Positions 8,932 to 19,661 of a stretch of DNA of 64,000 bases are shown here, in pieces. The position numbers and the translations under genes are program-made. Under the pieces are notes generated by a model. It was not told where the DNA came from. It saw nothing but the letters and a program-made list of their open reading frames with translations, and made no database searches. Every line of letters begins with the position of its first letter. The stretch's first letter is position 1. Origin of the DNA: Cyanophora paradoxa (taxonomy: Eukaryota; Glaucocystophyceae; Cyanophorales; Cyanophoraceae); NCBI GenBank assembly GCA_004431415.1, contig QPMI01000162.1, forward strand, positions 62,001 through 126,000. Direction: 5' to 3'.

Positions 8932-9662
8932 GCTTATCGATCAGAATGTCCGCGATCCGGCTCCTCTGAGGTCCGCGGTCGCGCGACGAGGCTTCTCGAA
9001 GCCAAGTCGCCGATGTCCTCTGATCAAGCACGCCCTCTCAGGAAGACAGGCTCACGACAAGATCGTAGAGCACTGCTTCGGGCGGCTAGCGATGCAACGG
9101 CGATCCGAGCAGTCTGCCTCGGTCCCGGTTCGCTTTTCGATTCTCTCCGTCGCTCGGTGCCGAGAGCAACCGAGGTGAGCGAAGCTCACGTCGCACGAAA
9201 CCGGAGCGATCTGCCCCCGGCTCGTGTTTGCGCTCTACTTGCGAGAGCAGCACGCCCCAGTTCGTCAACCTGCTCGCTCAGCCTTTGCGGGCACGGGCGG
9301 GGAGCGTCCGCACGCTCCTCGACCTCTTTCGAGGTTCTCCCGTGCGCCGGCTGAGCTGCGGGTGCTGGATTGGGCTGGTTGCTGAGGATGGTCGCTGAAG
9401 ATCGCTGGTTCGTGCTCCGTAGGCACGTGGCGCCTGTCGGATGGGAAGAAGCCCACCCGGTACGCCCTGCGCGGTCTAGCGCAGGCGGTGGTGATAGCAG
9501 GAAGCACAAGTGGTCTATTCACAAGTGTACCCGTACAGGGACGGCGTACCCCTCAGATGGGGCCGCGCCCGGCGCTAAGTCACAACACAGAGAGCACTAC
9601 AAGCTAGAAGCTTACTAGCGCTAGACTAAGGCTAGAGGCTAACCATAGACTACCAGCTAGCC
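8932..9662. other. Spacer between the minus-strand block and the RT fragment
   Basis: Probable leader of the minus-strand block plus a junction of unknown origin. The segment 9590-9662 is full of CTAG tetranucleotides. I see no convincing coding frame, terminal repeat or copy of the direct repeats found at 10851. Confidence 0.4.
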
Positions 9663-9665
9663 TAG

Positions 9666-10745
9666 TCCGAGGGCATCGCGGCATGCGACAGTGGGCTCGA
9701 TCCCACCCGATATGTCGACGACATTTTTCTCATCGGGCGGGCCGGCACCGGCGAGTGCCGGCGGTACATCGACGTGCTGCTCGAGGTCTGCGCGGACCTT
9801 GGTATCCCTCTGGCCCCGCATAAGCTAGAAGGACCCGGCACCCGCCTCACCTTCCTCGGCATCGAGCTTGACAGCCTCGCGATGGTGGCCCGCCTCTCCC
9901 CGGAGCGGCTCGCTGATCTCAAGGCGAAGCTCGCGGAGTGGGCCACTCGCAGCCATGCCTCAGCCGGCCAGCTCCGCTCCCTCGCCGGCTCCCTCGTCTC
10001 GGCCGTGCCCGTCGTCCCCGCGGGGCGCTTTTTCCTTCGGCGGGTCGTGGCGCAGCTCGCCACTCTACGGGCCAATCACCATCGCGCCCGGCTTCATGCC
10101 GGCTTTCATGCTGACCTCGCCTGGTGGCGGGACCTCCTCCAGCGGCTGCACGGAGTCCGGCTCATCCCTACGTCTGACTGGCAATCGGCCAAGGTGCTGC
10201 GAATCCAGACCGACGCCAGCAACCTCGGCTTCGGCGCAGTTTTCGGCAGCTCGTGGACCTTCGGATCTTGGCCAGAGGGCACGACTCGCAGCATGCCCTG
10301 GCGCGAGCTGATGGCCCTCGTTATCGCAGCGGCGACCTGGGGCCCCAGCTGGCAGCAGCAGCGAATTATTTTTGAAACCGACTGTAAACCTGTCTTCCAT
10401 GCCCTCTCCGGCGGCCGCATTTCGCAGCCGGCCCTCGCTCCCCTCCTCCGCTCCCTCTACCGCCTTTCCGCCCTCCACCATTTCGAGTTTCGCGCTGTAC
10501 ACGTCCCGGGCCTCGAGAACACGCTCGCCGACCCGCTCTCTCGCCTACAGATCAGCGTTTTCAAGGAGCGGCTCCCATCTGCGGATTCCTCGCCGACTCC
10601 CCCTCAGTGGCCCGAGACCCAGGGCTCGCTGCCACCGCCACCTTCTCCTCCTCGAGCTCACGCACCGTCTGCCGCCTCCGCTTCTCAATCAGGCCAGCTG
10701 CAGGCCCCGCCGGGGCGCGGGCCAGTCTCGAGCCCGCCCCTCTAG
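9666..10745 (+). CDS. DIRS/Ngaro-type reverse transcriptase-RNase H, 5' truncated
   Basis: The frame opens after a TAG (9663-9665) and begins in the middle of a reverse transcriptase palm: the catalytic YVDD lies at 9711-9722 and is followed by the thumb signature (PLAPHKLEGPGTRLTFLGIE). The connection leads into an RNase H domain with the acidic residues in place: TDAS, RELMAL, ETDCKPV and NTLADPLSR. A Pro/Ser-rich tail ends at 10745. The RNase H order and the LADPLSRL ending are those of DIRS-like elements rather than LTR elements. RT motifs A and B, any Gag and any tyrosine recombinase are missing from the adjoining sequence, so this is the 3' remnant of an element. The truncation point abuts CTAG-rich DNA. 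Confidence 0.8.
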   Translation, partial: SEGIAACDSGLDPTRYVDDIFLIGRAGTGECRRYIDVLLEVCADLGIPLAPHKLEGPGTRLTFLGIELDSLAMVARLSPERLADLKAKLAEWATRSHASAGQLRSLAGSLVSAVPVVPAGRFFLRRVVAQLATLRANHHRARLHAGFHADLAWWRDLLQRLHGVRLIPTSDWQSAKVLRIQTDASNLGFGAVFGSSWTFGSWPEGTTRSMPWRELMALVIAAATWGPSWQQQRIIFETDCKPVFHALSGGRISQPALAPLLRSLYRLSALHHFEFRAVHVPGLENTLADPLSRLQISVFKERLPSADSSPTPPQWPETQGSLPPPPSPPRAHAPSAASASQSGQLQAPPGRGPVSSPPL

Positions 10746-10850
10746 ATTTATCGATATCATCTTTCTTGTCTTTCCTCGCTGCTTCACACCAAACAAATTT
10801 TATATCATTTATTGGATGCCGCTTCTCTTCATTGTATTTCGTTCGCATCG

Positions 10851-11058
10851 GAGGCGCCCAGAGGCCAGCACCCTCGTAGCTGTCGGTCTAGTCGCAGACC
10901 TTAGCCTCGTGTGCAGCCCCCTGATCGTATACAGGCATCCAATTGTAGTCAACTAGAGTGTACGGCCGGCAGTATATTCATATCAGATATCTCCAGCATA
11001 CGATCCTGATTTAGATCTCAGAGTCCTCCCCGTGCGAGAAATAAGCCGAGTGAGCTAA
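10851..11058 (+). repeat. 208-bp direct repeat, copy 1
   Basis: Begins GAGGCGCCCAGAGG and ends GCCGAGTGAGCTAA. It is repeated without indels at 11253-11460. It lies directly downstream of the RT/RNase H remnant and the AT-rich 3' region at 10746-10850. Confidence 0.9.
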
Positions 11059-11252
11059 TGGGTAGTAAAGTAGATTTACTGAGGTTAGCGAGCCGGCTGT
11101 TCGATCGCGAACCCCGATTTCGCAGTCTAAACTTCAAGTCCCGAATTTGATTCAAGTAGTCAACTTGTACTAGCGTACCCATACACGTTTTCGCACGCAA
11201 GCGCGGCGCTCGAGCCGCCTCAATTTCGCGTTTCCCGCCCGCCCTGTCCCTT
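11059..11252 (+). repeat. 194-bp spacer between the direct repeats
   Basis: Unique in this window. In a split-direct-repeat retroelement (A1-ORFs-B1-A2-B2) this would be A2, and its partner A1 should lie 5' of the ORFs. No A1 copy is visible upstream of the RT fragment, in keeping with 5' truncation. Confidence 0.45.
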
Positions 11253-11460
11253 GAGGCGCCCAGAGGCCAGCACCCTCGTAGCTGTCGGTCTAGTCGCAGA
11301 CCTTAGCCTCGTGTGCAGCCCCCTGATCGTATACAGGCATCCAATTGTAGTCAACTAGAGTGTACGGCCGGCAGTATATTCATATCAGATATCTCCAGCA
11401 TACGATCCTGATTTAGATCTCAGAGTCCTCCCCGTGCGAGAAATAAGCCGAGTGAGCTAA
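11253..11460 (+). repeat. 208-bp direct repeat, copy 2
   Basis: Second copy of 10851-11058, offset exactly 402 bases. Sequence similarity stops abruptly at 11460, which marks a likely element end. Confidence 0.9.
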
Positions 11461-11756
11461 TTATACAAATATCAAACGAACGTTAGCGAGGACGGCTACG
11501 AGGAGTGCTGCACTAGATCTGGATCTGCAGCCGCCGGGACCGGCGTCGACGTCGCGTGCCCCCTCAAGAAGCGGCGCCTTGTCTTGGCTTAGAAGTGGCC
11601 GGGGACAGTCCCCGGAGGAACCGCTGGGATAGGGCGGGCGTCAGCTCCTCTGGCAGCGCGAAGTCGATGCAAGCGGGGACTGGAAAGTAAACGAACCGGC
11701 GCCCGGAGCGGCGGGATCTGCGGCGGCGGGGTAGAGGGCCAAAGGCGGCATATGGA
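11461..11756. other. Spacer with no supported gene
   Basis: A short plus-strand frame ending near 11592 encodes a basic PLKKRRLV-like end, but nothing upstream joins it. No other feature seen. Confidence 0.3.
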
Positions 11757-14700
11757 TCAGCGAGTGGAAAACACTAGAGGGGGAGGAAGGGCGGGCGGCG
11801 CACAGGGCCCAGGGGGGTAGGCCCCAGGGTAGGCAGCGCCAGGTTGCGGGGGATAGGCCCCAGGGTAGGCAGCGCCAGGTTGCGGGGGGTACGCCGCGCC
11901 CGGAGCCGGGGGGTACGCGCCCGGGGGCGGGTACGCGGAGTAAGGGCCTTGCGCGGGGTAGCCGTAGCCGCCCTGTGGAACCGCGGTCGGGGGGTACGCA
12001 GAGGCGTGCGGTGCGGGGTACGCGGATGGGTCGTAGCCCGCGGGGCCGCTGTCAAAGGTGAAGTCGCCGTTGCCATTGCCCCTGCAATCGAGAGTAAAGG
12101 GTAATGATCATGAGCAGCAAGAGGTTTTTAGCGTGCAGATCTAGAACCACTAATTAATAGTTACGCTTACGAGGCCGGTACCCCGGTGGGCTAGATCTAG
12201 ATCTGGAGCTGGAACACTAGGCGGACAGATTTAAATTTGGGCGGTTGCAACGCTGACTCCCGCGCCCAAGCAGGCGCGCGGGGGGCCGGGGCGGCGGGCG
12301 CGGGCGGGCGGGGCGGGGGCGGACCGGCTGAACCGGTCGCGGGGCCCGCGGCGGAGGCAGCACATGCAGCAGGCCGTCACGGACGCCACCGCGAGGCAGA
12401 AGATGCCGACGCCCAGCAGGATGCCCCTGCGTCGAAGCTTAAGCCCGAGAACAGATGCTTGAATTCGAAACTTGAGCATGCGGACCCGATGCGGGCGAGG
12501 TCGCTCGCCGTCGCGCCGAAGAAGAAGGACTGAGCGATACCGGTCGAGGGGCGGCGTCAGATCGAGAGGCGCCAGAGGCGCCCCGTTCTCCATCCGCCCC
12601 TCCAGATCTAAATTTAAATCTAGGCGGCGGTGATTTATTGCTGGAAGGGCAGTGGCAGGTCGCGGTACCGGTCGAGGGGCGGCGTCGGATCTAGACTCTA
12701 GTGAAGGTGCGCCACTTCTCCTTCCTTCGGATAGAAAGAGGACGGATTCAAGGGCCCGAGATCCCGATCTAGATCTAGATCTAGACGGTATTGATTTAAC
12801 GTGGCCAGGGAGGGGCGACGCACGCCGCCGATTGATTTATTCTAGATCTAGATCCAGATCCAGATCGCTCGCCCGCATCTAGATCTGGACCCAGACGGTA
12901 TTACGCTAACGTGGCCAGGGAGGGGCGAAGCACGCCGCCGGATTCGAGTTCAAGCATGAAGGGCCCGAGATCCAGATCTAGACCTAGATCTAGGCGGCGG
13001 TGATTTGACGTGGCCAGGGAGGGGCGACGCACGCCGCCGGTGATGCGGGAGGCGACCACGAGCGGGTCTCGTGCGGAGCGGACCTGCGCCAGCGCGCGGA
13101 GGAGGGGCGAGCCCGTCAGAAACGCGAGAGGGGAAGGGGAGGGGGGAGGGGGGAGGGGGGAGGGGGGGAGGGCGCGCGCCTCAACGATCTCGGTACCCGT
13201 GGGCTCCCACGTGGCGGGCGAGACCTCCTCCATCCTCGTCCACCTGGGGGTACGGCCCCGGCCGGGGAGGGGGGTGAACAAAGGGGGTACAGGGTTAAAA
13301 AAAATTTGCTCGGATAGGTCCGGCCAGGCAGGGAGGGGGTTAAGGGGGTACAGGGTTAGGGGACGCGGACGCACGTCTCGATGGTGTTGTTGAAGCAGGG
13401 GCGGCTGCATGCGCACGAGAGGGAGGGCGCGTCGGGGCGGGGCGGGCGGCGCCGGGGTACGTCAATGGGGCGCGGGCGGGCGAGAAGAGGGAGTAAAGAA
13501 TATTCTGATCAATCGCACGTGGAGCCGGCGACGAACGTGCTCCCGGACGCGTAGTTCACCTGCGGCCCGTTCAAGGTGAGAGGCTTAAAAATCTAGATCT
13601 GGAGCAGAGCAGAGCGGGCGGGCGCGCCTGGACGCAGACGCTGGCGACCCGCTGCGAGCGGAGGCAGCGGCCGAGCGACGCGCGCCACTCGTAGTCGGAC
13701 CCGCCCTTGCTGCACCGCGCCGCCGTTCGTTAGCCTTGCGGCAGGCCGCAGCTGTAGAGTACACGAGGAGGGGGGGGGGTGGCGATGCACTTGCCTGCGG
13801 CAGACTACGAGGGGGTGTGAGAAGAGAAGAATATTTAATGTAAGGGCGGGAAATCCGATGTAAACAGCGGGGCGCACTGGACGCGCAGGACTGAGAGACG
13901 GCCTCGGAGGTCTCGCGGCACGGCCTGCTGACGTCGGTCTGCGTGCTGGGTACCGGAACGAACAAGGAGTCAGAACACTTCGAGCGAGCGAGCGATCGAG
14001 AGAAATTTCGCGGGGACGCCGAAGTCGGCGTTCGATCGACGTCGACGGATTTGGTCGCAGGGAAGTGTGCATCCGAAAGGAAGCGCACTTGGGCCCGGTG
14101 CGGATGGTCTCCGAGTAGGTGAGGGAGGAGCGCGGAACTTCGTCGAGGCGGGTGGGGCGGAAGGTCAGCGAGGGGTACACCGCCGACCCGCCCGGGCCCG
14201 AGACCGAGATCGTGCAGGCGTCCGCGCTCGCGCACTCCCCCGAGACCCTGAAAAAATAGCTCGCGTGAGGTGTACGGATTTAAATGTAGAGGGGGGTACG
14301 GGTCGGTGCGGACGCGAGGGCCTTGGGGCCGGCGGCGAGGAGCGAGGGGAGGGGCGCCTGCTTGCGGGCCGAGGTGTAGTCCGTCCGGATCGACGGGTCA
14401 GAGTCTCCGTTTCGAATCCTCGCAGCGTCGGCTCCCTGGGCCATGCTCAGGATGGCTGACGGGCCGCGGCCGGGGAGGGTTTTAGAGGGCGGCGGGAGGG
14501 GGGTACGTCGGTGTTTGTGGAGGTGTCGAGTGTGGAGGCCGGCCCCCCTACGCGGAAGGCGGCCGGGGCAAACGGCGCGCGGTGCGTCGTACCCCAGTCG
14601 ACCACGGCCTGCAGGGGAGGGGGGGTGCTCGATTCGAGGGGGGAAGGAGCTGGCGGGGGGTACGTGTACGTGCGCACCTGGTTGTACTCGTTGATGGACT

Positions 14701-14851
14701 TGGAGCGGTCGTCGCGGGCAGCGTCCGCGAGGTTGGCCGCCCCCAGGCCGATCAGGATCCCCGCCGCTGCGCAGCGCCGGTCCGACGGTCGGTCCTGGGA
14801 CCCATGGGAGCGGCACGCGCACGTGCGCGCGCGCGGCGGAGCCGCACGCAT
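11757..14851 (-). CDS. Multi-exon membrane protein with Tyr-Pro-Pro repeat tail
   Basis: Minus-strand exons can be followed from an ATG at 14849-14851 through an N-terminal hydrophobic stretch (ILIGLGAANLADA) and SINEYNQ/VVDWGTTHRAPF. Then comes a Cys-containing ectodomain (SGECASADACTISVSGPGG, YPSLTFRPTRLDEV, EEVSPATWEPTGTEIV, VRSARDPLVVASRITGG). A transmembrane exon at about 12426-12320 (GILLGVGIFCLAVASVTACC followed by Arg residues) leads to the final exon 12081-11757, reading GYDPSAYPAPHASAYPP then repeats AYPGAYPPQPGA, and ending with TGA at 11757-11759. It is therefore probably a surface protein with a Pro-rich cytosolic tail like those that bind WW or penta-EF partners. Introns are C-rich in sense and several acceptors read GTACCCC..AG. 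Exons between 12430 and 13600 are incompletely resolved. No family recognised. Confidence 0.5.
11818..11889 (-). repeat. 36-bp coding tandem repeat (two copies)
   Basis: Two copies starting at 11818 and 11854 encode the 12-residue unit AYPGAYPPQPGA in the Pro-rich tail of the membrane protein. Confidence 0.8.
12751..13039 (-). repeat. Partial exon copies and GATCTA-rich repeats
   Basis: A 32-base segment occurs three times with few changes (12799-12830, 12909-12940, 13008-13039). On the minus strand it codes GGVRRPSLAT in the real exon at 13008-13110; the other two copies lie downstream of it. Between them are GATCTA-type runs and two copies of a segment starting GAAGGGCCCGAGATCC. The pattern is local tandem duplication of an exon end plus intron. 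Confidence 0.7.
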
Positions 14852-15921
14852 CCGGATCCCCGCTAAATCAAATTAAATTCTATCCACCTCGAGACCCTGC
14901 CGGCGCGCGTCGCGGCGACAACGGCGGCGGGACGCAAGCCGCCAGCTAGCTGCAGCCGAGCGGGGCTGTGCTGGCACCGCCATCGATATCGCCCCGGCCC
15001 GGCGGCCGGCCGCGGCGTGCGACGGTCGCGGCTCCCGGCCGCGGCGCGCGTCGGCGCAGCTCGGCGGCTGTCCCGGCCCGTCCCCACACTCGCGCGGCGC
15101 CACGCGCGACGTCGACTGCCGCGGGCGCGGCCGCGGCCGGCCGGTGGGCCGGGCCGAACGTCTATAGCCTGAGCCTCGGGCCGGGCAGCAGGCGGGCGGG
15201 CGCGAACCGATGAGGAAGGTGAGGAAGAGGAGCCAGAGCCAGAGCCACGCGCACCAGTGGACCTGGCCGCGGGATCCGCTCAAGCTTCACGGCGGAAATT
15301 ATTTAACGTGCTCGGGCGCGCGCGCGAGGCGAGCGCCGCACTTTGCGGCCGTCGTTCCCCATCTCGACGCGCTCTCGTGCTGCTGCTAACTCGCTAGACG
15401 GCCGCGGCCGCCGAGTCGGCGCCGACGCGACTCGCTGCTATGCTAGACTTGCGCCGCGCGCGGTTGCGCTAGCTCTGATAGTGGCGATGTCGATGATGAT
15501 GAACGGGCTCGGAGCCGCCGCTCGCGCGCTTTCCGCGCGCGCTCTCGGACTAGTGCTAGCACCGGGCGGCGGCGGGCGCCCGCCTCGCGCGCGCGGCGGC
15601 GGCGCGCAATTGCAATGAGCTGACCCCGAACTCGGAACTTCGAATTGATCCGGAAGGTTGTGCGGCGAATAATTCGCGTACCGGTCCAGCGCTCCGCCCC
15701 CTCCAGCGTGCAGGCCTGCGCATGCATGCGCGCAGGCTGCCGCTGCACAGCGGGAGGCCCACTGATCGCGATTCGCGACTGACCGGGGAGCACATGTGCG
15801 ATCCCGGGACCGATCGCGACTGACCGGGGAGCACATGTGCCACGGTGCCACCGTGCCGCGGCGACCCTAGAAGAGAGAGAGCCCTATAAATCCTGTCAGT
15901 TCAGCTAGAAGGAAAGTTGCT
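14852..15921. other. Intergenic region
   Basis: A minus-strand frame at 15240-15170 codes a hydrophobic stretch (WLWLWLLFLTFLIG) but has no ATG; it could be an extra upstream exon of the membrane-protein gene. A 26-bp segment is duplicated at 15774-15799 and 15815-15840. A TATA-like CCTATAAATCC lies at about 15890, 30 bases before the tRNA gene. Otherwise nothing recognised. Confidence 0.4.
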
Positions 15922-15994
15922 GGTCGCGTGGCGTAATGGATAACGCGTCAGACTTCGGATCTGAAGATTGAGGGTTCAAGTCCCTTCGCGATCG
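15922..15994 (+). tRNA. tRNA-Arg(UCG): tRNA-Arg (anticodon UCG)
   Basis: A 73-base cloverleaf. The acceptor GGTCGCG pairs with CGCGATC (one G-T). The D arm contains AATGGATAA, the anticodon stem is TCAGA/TCTGA around loop CTTCGGA, and the T arm carries GGTTCAAGTCC. The anticodon TCG reads CGA-family arginine codons. No intron. It is followed by TTTTCTTTTT, a polymerase III terminator. The CCA end is not encoded. Confidence 0.93.
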
Positions 15995-16008
15995 CTTTTC
16001 TTTTTCAA
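15995..16008 (+). terminator. Pol III T-rich terminator
   Basis: The run CTTTTCTTTTTC immediately after the discriminator base of the tRNA-Arg gene. Confidence 0.7.
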
Positions 16009-16171
16009 AGCCAACCGCTGCGGCCATCCGGTTTTTTTCCTCAGGTTCGCCCTTTTTTTCTCCAGCTCCGTAGTGCCAGGCTGCCAGCTAGATCGAGCTC
16101 AGCGGCTAGCCCTGAAGCCGAGTCTTAGCCGACTGCCGCCGGGGTACGGGGTAGTGTCTAACCGGCTCGAT

Positions 16172-16667
16172 ATGTCCAGCGCCTTCAGCAGCCAGGCCGC
16201 CGCGGCGGCGCTGCCGCGGTTCGCGTTGCGCCCCACTGCCAGCAGCGGCGTGTGCCGCCAGGTCGGGCGCGCGCGCTGGCTGACCGGCGAGCATCCGCTC
16301 GCCGTTGGCTCGCGGGACTTCCAGCCGGCGCGGGTCGTGTTCGAGGTGCTCGCCGGGGCGAAGAAGGGCGGGAAGCGGCCGGCGGGTGGGAAGCGCGCGC
16401 CGGCCCCGAAGAACGCGCCCGCCGCGACCGCGGCCGTGTCGCCTTCGCCGCCCCCGGCGCCAGCTCCGCCCGCAGCAGCAGCGGCACCGGCCCCCGCCCC
16501 GGCCGCCGCACCCGCCCCGCGCGCCGGCGACGCGCTCATCCCGCCGAGGGCCCGGAGGCCCCGGCGCCTTTCTCGAGCGTCCAGCCGAAGCTCGACAAGC
16601 AGGCCATCGCGCGCCTCATCGACTGGATGAACGAGAGCGGCGCCAACCTGACCGAGAAGGCCCGCCG

Positions 16668-16700
<33 letters not shown>

Positions 16701-18896
16701 GCCCGCGCGCCCGCTGACTCGCGGCCGAATCGTCGCGCAGGCTTCCTTTGGGCGCGCGCCGCACAAGCTGCGCGTGAAGGACTCGCACCCGACGCGCGGC
16801 CGCGGTGTGCTCTGCTCCGCCCCACCGGCGCCCGTCGGCGCCGCGCCGACGCTCCGCAGGCCTCTTCGCGCGCCGGGACCTCAGCGCCAACGAAACAGTT
16901 ATCTCCGTGCGCACGTCTCCCGCCCGCCCGCCCGCCGCCCGCCCGCCCGCCCGCCCCGCCGCCCGCCCCGCCCGTCCGCCCGCCCCTCACCCCGCGCCGC
17001 GCCGCCCCGTCAGATCCCATTCCCGCTGGTGCTGCGCCGCGGGCTGGTGGCCCAGTCCGACATCGGAAAGCGGCACCCCGCGCTCGCCGAATCCGGAACG
17101 GCCCCGCCGGGAGTCGACCCCGACCTCGTTTCTATCGCCGCGTTCCTCCTCCACGAGCGCTCCCGGGGGGACGCCGCCTTCTGGAAGGTCCCGTACCCCC
17201 CGCCTCGCTTCGACGTACCCCTCCCCCGTCCGACGCTTTCGGCGCAGCCGTACCTGGACGTGCTGCCGGAGGCGACCGATTCGCCCCTCTTCTGGTCCGA
17301 GGATGAGCTTCGCATGCTGCAGGCGCGTCGGAGCGCGTACCCCCCTCCGGCCCCCCTCTGACGTCGTACCCTGTCGCGCAGGGTACCTCGATCCTTGACG
17401 AGGTCGATCTGATCAACAAGGGCCTGCGAGCCGAGGTCCGCCCCCCTACCACCACGCATGCCCCCCTCCCCCACCCTGAGCGTACCCCCCTTCTCCCCGC
17501 AGTTCGATCGTCTTGAGGCGGCGGCGTTCTCGAAAGACCGCTCCTCTTTCCCCGCCTCTACGCTCACCTTCCAAGCCTTCCGGTGCCCCCCTTCTCCTTG
17601 GACCGTTCGCACGTACCCCTGAACTCTTGCCCCGCCCTCTTCCCTCAAGGGACCTGTACTGCGTACTCCTCTCCCGCTCCATCCCCCTCGGCTCCACCGG
17701 CGGCAACGAGGAGGTACCATACCCCCCCGGCCACTCTCGCGGCCGAGTCGCGTCCCCTCGAACAAACCTTGAGCTCGTACCCCCCAGGCCAATGGCACGC
17801 TCGTCATACCCTACATGGACTTCCTAAACGTGCGCGTAGCCCCTCCCGCACGCGCCCGTACCCCCGCCGACCCGGCGGGACAGCACGACGGGTACAGCAC
17901 CGCGCGGCTGACCGCGAGCAAGGCCGGCGGCTTCCTCTTCGACGTGCCGGTACCCCCCCTCCCCCGCAATCCTCCTCCCGCCCCGCACCCCGTCCCGTTT
18001 CGAGCGCGCCGTACCCCCAGGCGGCAGTGTCGCTGTACCTCGACGGGGCCTTGTTCGATGGGTCGGAGGTGAGTCCCCCCCCCCCCTTTTCCCCGCGCTC
18101 TAACGCCGTACCCCCCCGCAGGTTTACGCGAACTACAACCCGCAGGCGACGTCTCGCTTCATGCTGCTCCACTACGGCTTCATGGTACCCCCCCCCCCCC
18201 CGAACCAGCCGGGGATACAGAACTCGAAGGGGACGCGGAGGGCCCGGCTCGCTTGATTTAGCTCCGAAACTCGTCTCGGTCGCTGGCTAACCCGCGGCAG
18301 ATCTTCAACACGCCCCGTGACACGGTCACCCTTACCCTCTCCCTCGACCCCGAGCGCGTGCGCCCGTTACCCCTCATCCTCCTCCCCCCCCCCCCCCGCG
18401 AAAGACCTCGTACCCGGCCGACCCCTTTTCCTCCTGCCCAGGACCCCCTGTACGACTCCAAGCTAGTCCTGCTGGTCCGCTTCCTCCCCAGCGTCTCTCC
18501 CCTCCCCCCCATTTCTGAACCTAACGCCCCTCTTTTCGGCGCAGCGGAACCTCGGGCTGGGCCCCGACCAGACCTTCGAGATCCTCCTCAACAACTTCCC
18601 CCAGGCCCGCTCCTCAACCCCCCCTTCCGAACCGAGTCTCCGTACCCCCGTTTCCCTTACCGTCGTACCCCGCAGGAGGCGGTGGCGTTCGCGCGGATCG
18701 CGCTGCTCGAGAGCGAGGAGGACCTCGCCGCGGTGCGCCGCCCTGTACCCCTGCGGGGAGGAGGAAAAGGGGGGGGGGGAAGGGCGAGCGTCGGTTGGGC
18801 CCCTGCCGGGGGGTCTCCCCGGAGTGGCGACGGGCTCGAGCCGCCCCCTGCTTCCCCGCCTGCATGCCTCTCCGGACCCTTCGGGGCGCGGAGAGA

Positions 18897-18927
<31 letters not shown>

Positions 18928-19661
18928 CTTCTCCGACCGCCCTCGCACCGCCTGACCGCCGCCCGGCCCCCCCGGTCCCCGGGGGTACAGGCCCGCCGGA
19001 GCTCGGGGGGCGCCCAGATCGTTTCGTTCGACAACGAGATCGCCGCCCACGAGGCGCGCCGTACCCCCTCCCCCCGCCCCCTCCTCGCCCCCCCACCCTC
19101 TCATTCCTGTACCCCAGGTGCTCCTGGAGGCCGTGAAGGGCAAGCTGCGGGCGTACCCGTCGACCCTCCAGGCGGGTCCCAACCCGAGCGAAGCCGCCCA
19201 GCCTCTCCGGCTAACCGTCGACTGCACGCCGTACCCCCCGCAGGAGGACGAGGCTCTCCTGAAGGCGACCGCTCCCGTCGCTGCCAAGGTACCCCCCTTC
19301 TTTCTAAGACATCTGTACCCCTCCGCCGGCCGCGCGCTGCGTCGTGCTGACGAACCCGTACCCCCAGGCGGAGGAGCTGATCCGGGCGGGTATGAGCAAG
19401 TCGGCGACTCTGGCGCTGGATGGGGGGGAGGAGGGCGAGGAGAAGGAGAAGGAGGAGGAGGCGCCAGCCAAGCCGGCGGTCCGCCTCCACCTACTCCCCC
19501 CTCCCCACTTCCCCCCCCCCCCCCCCCCCCCCGGTTGGCGCGCCCCGGTCGCCGACGCTCGCGGGGGGCCGGCTCGGGTCCTGCAGGTGGTGCTGGAGGG
19601 GCGCCGGCGCATGGCCGTTCAGGTGAGCGTCCCCCCGCGTTTCTCGCAGTGGTCAAAGTGA
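16172..19661 (+). CDS. SET-domain protein-lysine methyltransferase (Rubisco-LSMT/SETD3 type)
   Basis: Starts at ATG 16172 (MSSAFSSQ) with a long Ala/Pro-rich, possibly targeting, N-terminus. The SET domain then follows exon by exon: KLDKQAIARLIDWMNESGAN, HPTRGRGLFARRDLSANETV, IPFPLVLRRGL, the LSMT-type insert (AAFLLHERSRGDAAFWKPYL, LPEATDSPLFWSEDEL), the catalytic-core LNH (N and H split by the intron 17830-17883), GSEVYANYNPQATSRF and LLHYGF. A C-terminal substrate-binding half follows (IVSFDNEIAAHEAVLLEAVK, RAYPSTLQEDEALLKA). This family methylates lysine or histidine side chains of Rubisco, aldolase or actin; the substrate here is unknown. About 18 short introns (27-110 bases), several GC-AG, with strong poly-C tracts. 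One frame change near 16540 is not explained by an obvious intron. Stop TGA 19659-19661. Confidence 0.85.
19509..19534 (+). repeat. Poly-C tract in an intron
   Basis: An uninterrupted run of about 23 C residues in an intron of the SET methyltransferase gene, on the coding strand. Confidence 0.9.

Noticed and set aside
10851-11460. The 208-bp repeats as a pair of LTRs of a small LTR element
   Set aside because: The spacer of 194 bases has no primer-binding site or coding sequence, and the adjacent RT/RNase H is of DIRS type.
11520-11592. Short plus-strand exon ending in a PLKKRRLV-like nuclear localisation signal
   Set aside because: No upstream exon or start can be joined to it and it abuts the retroelement repeat.
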